Assembly (NCBI GenBank): GCA_003250235.1
Contig: QKGY01000200.1
Span: 1-8,157 of the forward strand
Origin: Desulfuromonadaceae bacterium
Lineage (GTDB): Bacteria; Desulfobacterota; Desulfuromonadia; Desulfuromonadales; SZUA-540
Direction of reading: 5' to 3'
Length of the DNA stretch: 8,157 nucleotides
Below the pieces are notes generated by a model that was given only the letters and a program-made list of their open reading frames with translations, was not told the origin of the DNA and did no database searches. The number at the start of each line of letters is the position of its first letter. The first letter of the stretch is position 1. Shown here in pieces: positions 1 to 5,456 of the stretch. Position numbers and translations under genes: made by a program.

Positions 1-327
1 CTGTCTCCCCAGGAAGGGAAGAAAGAGGGTCTCGGACCGATGCAGGTGGTTGAAGAGAACGTCGCCCGCGCCGCCGAAGAAGCTTCCTCGACGGCTGTTG
101 TGGAAGTTCCGGCCGGTTTGGAGGTGGTGACCCTGGAGAACAAAAACGGCAACGTGACCTTTCCGCATAAAGATCATGGCCTCATGCTCGGCTGCGTGAC
201 CTGCCACGGCGACGGCCTGCCGCAAAAGATCGTCCTGGATCGCGATTCCGCCCATAAGCTCTGCCGCGACTGCCATAAGGAGAAGGGCGAGGGCCCGACG
301 GGTTGCGCCGACTGTCATAAAAAATAA
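1..327 (+). CDS. Triheme class III (c3/c7-type) cytochrome, 3' part
   Basis: This is probably a periplasmic electron-transfer cytochrome related to the c7 (PpcA-like) proteins of metal-reducing deltaproteobacteria. Numbering from the ATG at position 40, three CxxCH haem-binding motifs are visible at residues 52-56, 75-79 and 89-93. Three further histidines (43, 46, 72) lie in the FPHKDH and SAHKLC contexts. Three proximal plus three distal histidines are exactly what three bis-His haems need. The reading frame stays open to the first base of the window. The 95-residue version from position 40 has no signal peptide, although covalent haem attachment occurs outside the cytoplasm. The true start is therefore probably upstream and the gene is cut by the window edge. 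The residues before the haem region (about 1-35) are Ala/Glu/Val-rich and look like a linker. Family assignment is firm; function (general electron transfer) is inferred. Confidence 0.85.
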   Translation: MSPQEGKKEGLGPMQVVEENVARAAEEASSTAVVEVPAGLEVVTLENKNGNVTFPHKDHGLMLGCVTCHGDGLPQKIVLDRDSAHKLCRDCHKEKGEGPTGCADCHKK

Positions 328-360
328 GCCCGATCCCGAAAGATCGTGGCGAGAGCTCCG

Positions 361-400
361 GGGGCCGAACAGGGTTAGAATGACCCTTTCGGCCCCTTCT
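361..400 (+). terminator. Intrinsic terminator after the cytochrome gene
   Basis: An outer 9-bp stem (361-369 with 388-396, GGGGCCGAA/TTCGGCCCC) is followed, after one bulged C, by an inner 5-bp stem (371-375 with 383-387, AGGGT/ACCCT) and a 7-nt loop. Downstream is TTCTACCTTTT, an imperfect T-tract. It begins 33 bp after the cytochrome stop codon and would end that transcript. Confidence 0.8.
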
Positions 401-473
401 ACCTTTTGGCCGTCTTGCCCGCCGCTTCGCAACTCAGCTTGACCGTAGACTCAGGCCGGACAGGGGATATTCC

Positions 474-502
474 TTGACAGGGATTGGCTCTAGCTGTTAA
501 GT
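474..502 (+). promoter_or_regulatory. Putative sigma70 promoter for helicase leader
   Basis: A perfect TTGACA -35 hexamer lies at 474-479. At 17-bp spacing there is only a weak -10 (TTAAGT, 497-502, three matches to TATAAT). It sits between the cytochrome terminator and the helicase gene, so transcription of the helicase plausibly begins near 509. The -35 is convincing and the -10 is not, so this is a candidate only. Confidence 0.45.
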
Positions 503-558
503 TGCCTCATTACACAGCTGTTCCAGGAAAAATACGAAGTCAAAACAAAGTCATCGTG

Positions 559-589
559 AGCCCCGGAATATTTATCCGGGGCTTTTTTT
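559..589 (+). terminator. Strong intrinsic terminator/attenuator in helicase leader
   Basis: A perfect 9-bp stem, AGCCCCGGA (559-567) with TCCGGGGCT (575-583), has a 7-nt A/T loop and runs straight into seven Ts (583-589). It cannot belong to the cytochrome gene, which already has its own terminator at 361-400, and no protein gene lies between. A Shine-Dalgarno-like GGAAGGAG (594-601) follows five bases later. It therefore ends either a short leader RNA (an attenuator for the helicase) or an independent small RNA of roughly 80 nt. Confidence 0.85.
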
Positions 590-601
590 ATACGGAAGGA
601 G

Positions 602-1885
602 TTTCACGCGTTTAATTTTCACCCCAAGGTAGCCGAAGGCATTGTCGCCGCCGGGTATACCGTACCGACCCCGATTCAGGCACAGGCGATTCCCCCGGTC
701 ATGTCCGGTCTGGACGTCATGGGCCTGGCGCAGACCGGTACGGGCAAGACCGCGGCTTTCGTGCTGCCGATCCTTCATCGACTGATGCAGGGACCGCGCG
801 GCTGCGTGAGGGCGTTGATCATCGCACCGACCCGCGAACTGGCCGAGCAGATTCACACGGCTATCGGCATATTGGCCGGCAAGACCTCGCTACGCAGCCT
901 CACCGTCTATGGCGGTGTGGGCATCAATCCCCAGGTGCAGAAACTGAGAAAGGGCGCCGAGATTGTCGTGGCCTGTCCCGGTCGCCTGCTCGATCATATC
1001 CGTCAGGGCACCATCAATCTCTCCCGGTTGGAAGTTTTGGTGCTCGACGAGGCCGACCATATGTTCGACATGGGCTTTTTCCCCGACATCCGTCGCATCC
1101 TCGGCCACGTGCCCGCCAAGCGCCAGACCCTGCTCTTTTCCGCAACCATGCCGGCAGAGATCCGCAAGCTGGCCGCCGAGGTGCTCAACAACCCGACAAC
1201 GGTTCAGGTTGACAGGGTTGCCCCGGCAACGACCGTCAGCCATGCCCTCTATCCGGTGCCCAAGCATCTGAAGACGCATCTGCTCCTGCAGCTTCTGCAG
1301 CATACGGATACCGAGTCGGTGCTGGTCTTCACCCGCACCAAGCATCACGCCAAGCGCCTGGGGCTTCAGCTGGAAAAGGCCGGCTACAAATCGGCCTCCC
1401 TGCAGGGGAACCTCTCGCAAAACCGGCGTCAGGAGGCCCTGGACGGCTTCCGCTCAGGGCGCTATCAGGTCCTTGTGGCGACCGATATCGCTGCGCGGGG
1501 GATCGATGTCTCGCAGGTCTCGCACGTGATCAACTACGACATCACCGACACCCCGGAGACCTACATTCACCGCATCGGCCGAACCGGCCGTGCTGCGCGC
1601 ACCGGTGAAGCGTTCACCCTGGTGACCGGCGAGGATACGGCCATGGTCAAGGCCATCGAGAAGGTGTTGGGCGCCTCCATCGAGCGTCGCACGCTCGATG
1701 GGTTCGACTATAAGGTTGCCGCTCCCGCTCAGCCGCAGCCGGCGGATCGCACCCCGCGGCCCAAGAGGCAGTCGCACCGAAACCCCGCCGGGGAAAAACA
1801 GGGAAAGGGGCCACAACGCGCAGGGCGCTCGCGTCGCCCGTCCGGTCCCAAGGCGGCCAGCGCAGGAGCGCCTGCCAGCCGATAA
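602..1885 (+). CDS. RhlE-type DEAD-box ATP-dependent RNA helicase
   Basis: ATP-dependent RNA helicase of the RhlE/DeaD group, which remodels RNA in ribosome assembly, mRNA decay or cold adaptation. Numbering from the first in-frame ATG (701), visible motifs are I AQTGTGKT (10-17), Ia PTREL (43-47), GG (71-72), PGR (93-95), II DEAD (116-119), III SAT (147-149), then motif V ATDIAARGID and motif VI HRIGRTGR. The C-terminal ~55 residues are a basic, Pro/Arg/Lys-rich tail typical of RNA-binding extensions. Homologous coding clearly extends upstream of 701. The frame from 602 reads FHAFNFHPKV, then GYTVPTPIQ, which is the adenine-binding Q motif and its conserved upstream Phe. However, no ATG, GTG or TTG exists between 590 and 640 in any frame. 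The start at 602 marks the extent of conserved coding, not a start codon. From 701 the protein would be 394 residues and lack the Q motif. Function is secure; initiation is unexplained. Confidence 0.9.
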   Translation, partial: FHAFNFHPKVAEGIVAAGYTVPTPIQAQAIPPVMSGLDVMGLAQTGTGKTAAFVLPILHRLMQGPRGCVRALIIAPTRELAEQIHTAIGILAGKTSLRSLTVYGGVGINPQVQKLRKGAEIVVACPGRLLDHIRQGTINLSRLEVLVLDEADHMFDMGFFPDIRRILGHVPAKRQTLLFSATMPAEIRKLAAEVLNNPTTVQVDRVAPATTVSHALYPVPKHLKTHLLLQLLQHTDTESVLVFTRTKHHAKRLGLQLEKAGYKSASLQGNLSQNRRQEALDGFRSGRYQVLVATDIAARGIDVSQVSHVINYDITDTPETYIHRIGRTGRAARTGEAFTLVTGEDTAMVKAIEKVLGASIERRTLDGFDYKVAAPAQPQPADRTPRPKRQSHRNPAGEKQGKGPQRAGRSRRPSGPKAASAGAPASR

Positions 1886-1912
1886 GTCCCATTATCGTCA
1901 GTATGAAACAGG

Positions 1913-1940
1913 AAAGGCGGCCTTTAGGGCCGCCTTTTTT
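1913..1940 (+). terminator. Intrinsic terminator after the helicase gene
   Basis: AGGCGGCC (1915-1922) pairs with GGCCGCCT (1928-1935) around a 5-nt loop. The stem extends by A-T pairs into the flanking A's and a run of six Ts (1935-1940). It starts 28 bp after the helicase stop. On the - strand the stem is followed by only three Ts, so it may also act weakly on the convergent ABC-F gene. Confidence 0.85.
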
Positions 1941-1986
1941 ATTGGTCGATTCGGGGATATCCGCAGCGGGCAGGTGTCCGCCACCT

Positions 1987-3621
1987 TTACAGCGTGAGGG
2001 ATGCCTCGCCCTCGTAGAGTTCATTCCTCATGCGGTTGACCTCGGCGCTTTCCAGGTATTCGTCAAAGGTCATGGTGCGGTCGATGATCCCCCGGGGGGT
2101 GAATTCGACGATGCGGTTGGCCACCGTCGAGAGGATTTTGTGGTCGTGCGAGGCGAAGAGAATCACCTCCGAGTAGGACATCATGCCGTTATTGAGGGAG
2201 GTGATCGACTCGAGATCGAGATGGTTGGTCGGTTCGTCGAAAATCAGGGCGTTGGCGCCGGTCAGCATCATCTTCGCCAGCATGCAGCGAACCTTTTCAC
2301 CGCCTGAGAGGACATTGGATTTCTTTGTCGCCTCCTCGCCGGAGAAAAGCATGCGGCCGAGAAAGCCGCGGGCAAAACTCTCCCCCTCATTGGGAGCGAA
2401 CTGCCCCAGCCACTCGATCAGGCTCAGGTCATTCTCGAAGTAGCGGCGGTTCTCCTTGGGGAAGTAGGCCGAGGTGATGGTCACTCCCCAGCGGAAGCTG
2501 CCGCTGTCCGGTTTGAGCTCCCCGGCCAGAACCTGGAACAGGGTGGTCTTGGTCAGGCTGTCGCCGCCAACGAAGGCGATCTTGTCCCCCTTGTTGACAT
2601 TGAGGCTGAAGTTTTTCAGCACCTGGGCCCCATCCACGCTTACGCACAGGTCTTTGATCTCGAGGATGATGTCGCCGCAGGCCCTCTCGGGCTTGAACAC
2701 CACGAAGGGATAGCGGCGCGAGGAGACGGGCATGTCCTCCAGGGTGAGTTTTTCCAGCAGTTTCTTGCGCGAGGTAGCCTGCTTGGCCTTGGAAGCGTTG
2801 GAGCTGAAGCGCTGGATGAATTCCTTGAGTTCGTTGGCCTTCTCGGTGACCTTGCGGTTTTCTTCCTGCTTCTGCTTCAGGGCCAGTTGGCTGGCCTCGT
2901 ACCAGAAGTCGTAGTTGCCCACGTACACGGTGATCTTGCCGAAGTCGATATCGGCCACGTGGGTGCAGACCTGGTTGAGAAAGTGGCGGTCGTGCGAGAC
3001 CACGATGACCGTGTTCTGAAAGCGGGAGAGAAAATCCTCCAGCCAGGCGATCGACTTAAGGTCAAGGTGGTTGGTCGGCTCGTCAAGGAGCAGCACGTCC
3101 GGGTTGCCGAACAGCGCCTGGGCCAGCAGCACCCGCACTTTCTCCCCGCCTTCGAGTTCCTTCATCTTCTTGTGGCGCAGCTCCTCGGGGATGCCGAGGC
3201 CGTTGAGCAGCACGGCGGCCTCGGATTCCGCCTCGTAGCCGTTCATCTCGGCAAATTCCGCTTCGAGCTCCCCGGAGCGGATGCCGTCCTCTTCGGTGAA
3301 ATCCCCTTTGGAATAGATCGCCTCGCGCTCGGCCATGACCTTGTAGAGCTGGGCATGCCCCATCATGACGGTGTTGAAGACCGTCTCCTCGTCGAAGGCG
3401 AAGTGATCCTGCCGCAGCATGGCGATGCGCTCGCCCGGTCCGACGGAGATCTCCCCCTTGTCCGCGTCGAGCTCCCCGGCGAGGATCTTCAGAAAAGTGG
3501 ATTTTCCCGCGCCGTTGGCGCCGATAAGGCCGTAGCAGTTGCCGGGGATGAACTTGATGCTGACGTCTTTAAAAATGACCCTTTTCCCGTAGGCGAGGGC
3601 CACATTGTGAGCACTGATCAT
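1987..3621 (-). CDS. ABC-F family ATPase, YbiT type
   Basis: Soluble ABC-F protein: two ABC ATPase domains with no membrane segments, a family that acts at the ribosomal E site in translation. Numbering from the chosen Met (3621; 544 residues, close to E. coli YbiT), domain 1 has Walker A GANGAGKST (34-42), signature LEGGE (156-160), Walker B LLLDEPTNHLD (near 178-187) and H-loop SHD (about 209-211). A charged inter-domain linker (about 248-300, ending FSSNASKAKQATSRKK) is the P-site-tRNA-interacting motif region and resembles YbiT. Domain 2 has signature LSGGE (438-442), FDEPTNHLD and ASHDH. Its Walker A is altered: GGDSLTKTT (352-360), keeping only the Lys and following Thr. The start at 3621 is preferred over the upstream ATG (3660). 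It has AGGGGA six bases upstream, homologues begin here, and the likely promoter -10 overlaps the codons just after 3660. It lies co-directionally downstream of hxlR. Confidence 0.92.
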   Translation of the reverse strand: MISAHNVALAYGKRVIFKDVSIKFIPGNCYGLIGANGAGKSTFLKILAGELDADKGEISVGPGERIAMLRQDHFAFDEETVFNTVMMGHAQLYKVMAEREAIYSKGDFTEEDGIRSGELEAEFAEMNGYEAESEAAVLLNGLGIPEELRHKKMKELEGGEKVRVLLAQALFGNPDVLLLDEPTNHLDLKSIAWLEDFLSRFQNTVIVVSHDRHFLNQVCTHVADIDFGKITVYVGNYDFWYEASQLALKQKQEENRKVTEKANELKEFIQRFSSNASKAKQATSRKKLLEKLTLEDMPVSSRRYPFVVFKPERACGDIILEIKDLCVSVDGAQVLKNFSLNVNKGDKIAFVGGDSLTKTTLFQVLAGELKPDSGSFRWGVTITSAYFPKENRRYFENDLSLIEWLGQFAPNEGESFARGFLGRMLFSGEEATKKSNVLSGGEKVRCMLAKMMLTGANALIFDEPTNHLDLESITSLNNGMMSYSEVILFASHDHKILSTVANRIVEFTPRGIIDRTMTFDEYLESAEVNRMRNELYEGEASLTL

Positions 3622-3626
3622 GGTTT

Positions 3627-3632
3627 TCCCCT
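3627..3632 (-). promoter_or_regulatory. Shine-Dalgarno for the ABC-F gene (decides start)
   Basis: On the - strand AGGGGA is followed by AAACC-type spacing and ATG at 3621. It supports that ATG rather than the one 13 codons upstream. Confidence 0.7.
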
Positions 3633-3648
3633 GTGGTTCACGGCGCGA

Positions 3649-3679
3649 CTTATATACCATCTGCGGCCTTTAGCGGCAA
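3649..3679 (-). promoter_or_regulatory. Putative sigma70 promoter of the ABC-F gene
   Basis: Reading the - strand, TTGCCG (3679-3674) and TATATA (3656-3651) are separated by 17 bp. An overlapping TATAAG (3654-3649) is a still closer -10 match at 19 bp. The predicted transcript start (about 3643) lies upstream of the Shine-Dalgarno and ATG at 3621, but downstream of the ATG at 3660. The ABC-F gene may thus be transcribed independently of hxlR. Confidence 0.45.
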
Positions 3680-3708
3680 TGTAAATCGTTCGCGGGATTT
3701 TTCCGCCA

Positions 3709-4065
3709 TCATTCTCCGTCCCTGACGAACCCCTGGCCCCATTCGCACATCTGCTCGAGGATGGGATAGATGCTTCGCCCCTTTCGGGTCAGCGAATATT
3801 CGACCTTGGGCGGCACCTGCGGATAGACCTCCCGGTGCACCAGCCCGTCTGCCTCCAGTTCCCGCAGCTGTTGCGTCAGCATCTTGCGGGTGATGTCGGC
3901 AAATTGCCGCTGCAGATCGGAAAAGCGCAGGGTCTCCTGCGCCAGGTGCCAGAGGATCGAGGCTTTCCATTTGCCGCCGACGACCGCCAGCGTGATGTCG
4001 ATGCCGCACCTGTAGACTCTCTCCCGAAAGACCATGGATTCCGTTGCCGTTTGGTTCAATGTCAT
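3709..4065 (-). CDS. HxlR-family winged-helix transcriptional regulator
   Basis: Small DNA-binding regulator (118 residues, normal family length) of the HxlR/YodB/HypR type. Members bind as dimers and often sense thiol-reactive or redox-active compounds. The family pattern is plain: one N-terminal Cys (20), then GGKWKASILWHL (30-41), RFSDLQRQF (47-55), an ITRKMLTQQLRELEADGLV recognition-helix region (58-76), VPPKVEYSLT (84-93, the wing) and a C-terminal dimerisation helix ending in CEWG (107-110). Cys20 matches the redox-sensing position known from some family members; Cys107 is a second cysteine. ATG 4065 has AGGAC (4071-4075) five bases upstream. The gene diverges from the iron-sulfur flavoprotein across 162 bp, so that gene is the most likely target. 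The inducer is unknown. Confidence 0.92.
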   Translation of the reverse strand: MTLNQTATESMVFRERVYRCGIDITLAVVGGKWKASILWHLAQETLRFSDLQRQFADITRKMLTQQLRELEADGLVHREVYPQVPPKVEYSLTRKGRSIYPILEQMCEWGQGFVRDGE

Positions 4066-4094
4066 GATTTGTCCTGTTTATAAATGGATCCTAG

Positions 4095-4110
4095 GTATTA
4101 AAAAAGATAC
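4095..4110. promoter_or_regulatory. Candidate HxlR operator in the divergent region
   Basis: An inverted repeat GTAT-N8-ATAC (4095-4098 and 4107-4110) lies in an A-rich stretch between hxlR and the flavoprotein gene, with a similar TTAC at 4115-4118. AAAAAAG occurs twice, 19 bp apart (4100-4106, 4119-4125). Short paired half-sites of the GTA(T)/(A)TAC type are typical of HxlR operators. The arms are only 4 bp, so this rests mainly on position. Confidence 0.35.
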
Positions 4111-4132
4111 TACGTTACAAAAAAGTCCGTTA

Positions 4133-4164
4133 TTGACGCTTTCGTACGCATGGAAGACTATAGC
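4133..4164 (+). promoter_or_regulatory. Putative promoter of the iron-sulfur flavoprotein gene
   Basis: TTGACG (4133-4138) matches the -35 consensus at five of six bases. Possible -10s are GACTAT (4156-4161, 17-bp spacing, three matches) and TATAGC (4159-4164, 20-bp spacing, four matches). The candidate HxlR operator lies 22 bp upstream of the -35. Long or imperfect spacing would fit a promoter that needs an activator, but this is speculative. Confidence 0.4.
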
Positions 4165-4227
4165 CCGAAAACTGTGGTCAAGAGAAGAGTCCTCTGCAGA
4201 TGTTTACTCTAAAAGAAGGAGAAACCG

Positions 4228-4863
4228 ATGAACGTCGTAGCCTTTAACGGAAGTCCCCACAAAGAGGGCAACACCTGGCATGCCATCAAGCTGGTGACCG
4301 CCGAACTGGAGAAGGAAGGCATCGAAACGGAAATCATCCAGGTGGGGCACAAGGCGATTCGGGGCTGCACCGCCTGCGGTCAATGCATCAAGAACAAAAA
4401 CGAACAGTGCGTGCTTCCGGGGGATGACGTCAATGACTGGATTCAGAAAATGAAACAGGCGGATGGCCTCATTCTCGGCACTCCCGTCCATTACGCCGCC
4501 ATCGGCGGGACGATGAAATCCTTCCTGGACCGGGCTTTCTACGTGACCGGCGTCAACGGCGGTCTGCTGCGCCACAAGGTCGGCGCCTCGGTGGTGGCGG
4601 TGCGACGCTCCGGCGGCCTGCCGACCTTTGACCAGCTGAACAATTTCCTCAACTATGCCGAGATGCTGGTTCCGACCTCCAACTACTGGAACGTGATCCA
4701 CGGCCGAAGCCCGGGCGAAGTTCTGCGCGATGACGAGGGGACACAAATCATGCGGGTGCTGGGGAAAAACATGGCCTGGCTGATGAAGCTGGTCGAACAT
4801 GGCAAAGGAGTCGTCACACCGCCGGAGAAAGAAGCCAAAACCTACATGAGCTTCATCCGCTGA
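4228..4863 (+). CDS. Iron-sulfur flavoprotein / NADPH-dependent FMN reductase family
   Basis: Flavodoxin-fold oxidoreductase of 211 residues. The N-terminus NGSPHKEGNTW (7-17) is the FMN-phosphate loop, and GTPVHYAAIGGTMKSFLDR (84-102) is the second FMN-contacting segment of the family. Between them is a compact cysteine cluster C47-X2-C50-X2-C53-X7-C61. This matches the CX2CX2CX4-7C motif that ligates a 4Fe-4S cluster in the Methanosarcina iron-sulfur flavoprotein Isf. The protein is therefore best described as Isf-like, an FMN plus 4Fe-4S electron carrier or reductase (for example of O2, peroxide or quinones), rather than a plain FMN reductase. The start is well supported: AAGGAG (4216-4221) lies six bases before ATG. 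It is divergent from hxlR, which suggests induction by a redox stress or xenobiotic. The physiological substrate cannot be told from sequence. Confidence 0.88.
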   Translation: MNVVAFNGSPHKEGNTWHAIKLVTAELEKEGIETEIIQVGHKAIRGCTACGQCIKNKNEQCVLPGDDVNDWIQKMKQADGLILGTPVHYAAIGGTMKSFLDRAFYVTGVNGGLLRHKVGASVVAVRRSGGLPTFDQLNNFLNYAEMLVPTSNYWNVIHGRSPGEVLRDDEGTQIMRVLGKNMAWLMKLVEHGKGVVTPPEKEAKTYMSFIR

Positions 4864-4910
4864 TCGCCCCTCAAAAATAGCCTTGCCACGTTACGGATGG
4901 CAAATCAGAG

Positions 4911-4942
4911 ACCCCGCCTGGCACCCCCGGCGGGGTTTTCTT
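4911..4942 (+). terminator. Intrinsic terminator after the flavoprotein gene
   Basis: ACCCCGCC (4911-4918) pairs with GGCGGGGT (4929-4936) around a 10-nt loop, followed by TTTTCTT. A smaller inverted repeat, TTGCCA/TGGCAA (4883-4888, 4898-4903), sits just upstream. It lies 48 bp after the flavoprotein stop. Confidence 0.8.
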
Positions 4943-4947
4943 ATAAT
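4918..4947 (+). promoter_or_regulatory. Promoter of the VOC gene, overlapping a terminator
   Basis: A perfect TATAAT -10 (4942-4947) is preceded at 18 bp by CTGGCA (4918-4923, four of six matches to TTGACA). The -35 lies at the edge and loop of the upstream terminator. The predicted start is near 4954, 39 bp before the VOC ATG. Confidence 0.55.
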
Positions 4948-4954
4948 GGAGAAA

Positions 4955-4971
4955 CCAGGGACGTCCCCTGG
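4955..4971. promoter_or_regulatory. Operator-like palindrome at the VOC transcript start
   Basis: The 10-bp perfect palindrome GGGACGTCCC (4958-4967) is flanked by CCA on the left and, one base offset, TGG on the right. It covers the predicted +1 of the VOC promoter, where a repressor would block transcription. Its 3' half GTCCCC (4963-4968) can also pair with GGGGAC (4982-4987), which is the likely Shine-Dalgarno region of the VOC gene, so an RNA-level role is possible instead. Confidence 0.4.
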
Positions 4972-4992
4972 GTGAGGAAAGGGGGACTTATC

Positions 4993-5436
4993 ATGGAAGC
5001 GAAGAAACGACTGGGCGAGTTCGTGCTTCGTAGTGAGAAGCCGCAGGCCCTAGTTGCCTTCTATCGGGACGTCATCGGCCTTGAACTCTTTGCCACCGTA
5101 GGGAGCGCCACGTTTCTCAAGGTTGCGGATGATCTCGAAGGCCATCCGCAACTGTTGGCCGTTTTTGAGAAAACGCATGCCTTTAGCGGCCCGGAAAATC
5201 TCAACCCGTCGCAGGCCAACGCCAGAGGCGGGACACTGCATCACTTTGCCTTTGCCCTTGAAAAGGACTACTTCCGTTCAGAGGTGGAGCGTTTGCAGGG
5301 CCTTGGCGCGGCTCTTAGGCACGCGGAGCATTCCCGTTTCGGCTGGCGTTCCGTTTACCTGTTCGACCCCGATGGGAATTCCGTCGAATTGGTCTGTTAT
5401 GATCCCGATCTTTTCACGACGCAAAACCGCCAATAG
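4993..5436 (+). CDS. VOC superfamily (glyoxalase/dioxygenase-fold) protein
   Basis: A 147-residue single-domain member of the vicinal oxygen chelate fold, with two beta-alpha-beta-beta-beta modules. Recognisable elements are AFYRDVIGLELF (22-33), GTLHHFAFAL (80-89, metal-ligand His at 83 or 84) and FDPDGNSVEL (124-133, metal-ligand Glu132). The first module's usual metal-binding His, expected near residue 9 (LGEFVLRS), is Glu9 instead. Metal binding by E/H/E is possible, but the enzyme class (glyoxalase, ring-cleaving dioxygenase, thiol transferase) cannot be assigned. The start at 4993 has AGGAAAGGGGGA upstream. An in-frame ATG at 4897 would run translation through the upstream terminator and is rejected. 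The gene is monocistronic and converges on the MFS gene with a 20-bp gap. Confidence 0.85.
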   Translation: MEAKKRLGEFVLRSEKPQALVAFYRDVIGLELFATVGSATFLKVADDLEGHPQLLAVFEKTHAFSGPENLNPSQANARGGTLHHFAFALEKDYFRSEVERLQGLGAALRHAEHSRFGWRSVYLFDPDGNSVELVCYDPDLFTTQNRQ

Positions 5437-5456
5437 GCTCTGTCGTTACCTGAGGT

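Noticed and set aside
502..615. Possible leader peptide from TTG 502 across the terminator to TAA 613
   Set aside because: No ribosome site, TTG only, and no regulatory codon run. The hairpin and T-tract explain the stretch better.
890..1420. Open frame of 176 codons on the - strand inside the helicase
   Set aside because: It lies wholly antisense to conserved helicase motifs I-IV and has no family features.
2887..3684. Long open frame on the + strand (265 codons) opposite the ABC-F gene
   Set aside because: It is a codon-bias shadow of the ABC-F gene: no recognisable domain, no ribosome site, and the opposite frame carries all the ATPase motifs.
4086..4095. Overlapping palindromes GGATCC and CCTAGG ahead of hxlR
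   Set aside because: Short 6-bp palindromes arise by chance. The nearby GTAT-N8-ATAC is a somewhat better operator candidate.
4897..4992. N-terminal extension of the VOC protein from ATG 4897
   Set aside because: It would translate through the flavoprotein terminator and the VOC promoter. ATG 4993 has a good ribosome site and matches the fold start.
5437..5456. Possible shared terminator between the convergent VOC and MFS genes
   Set aside because: Only a 4-bp dyad (ACCT/AGGT) and no T-tract are visible in the 20-bp gap.
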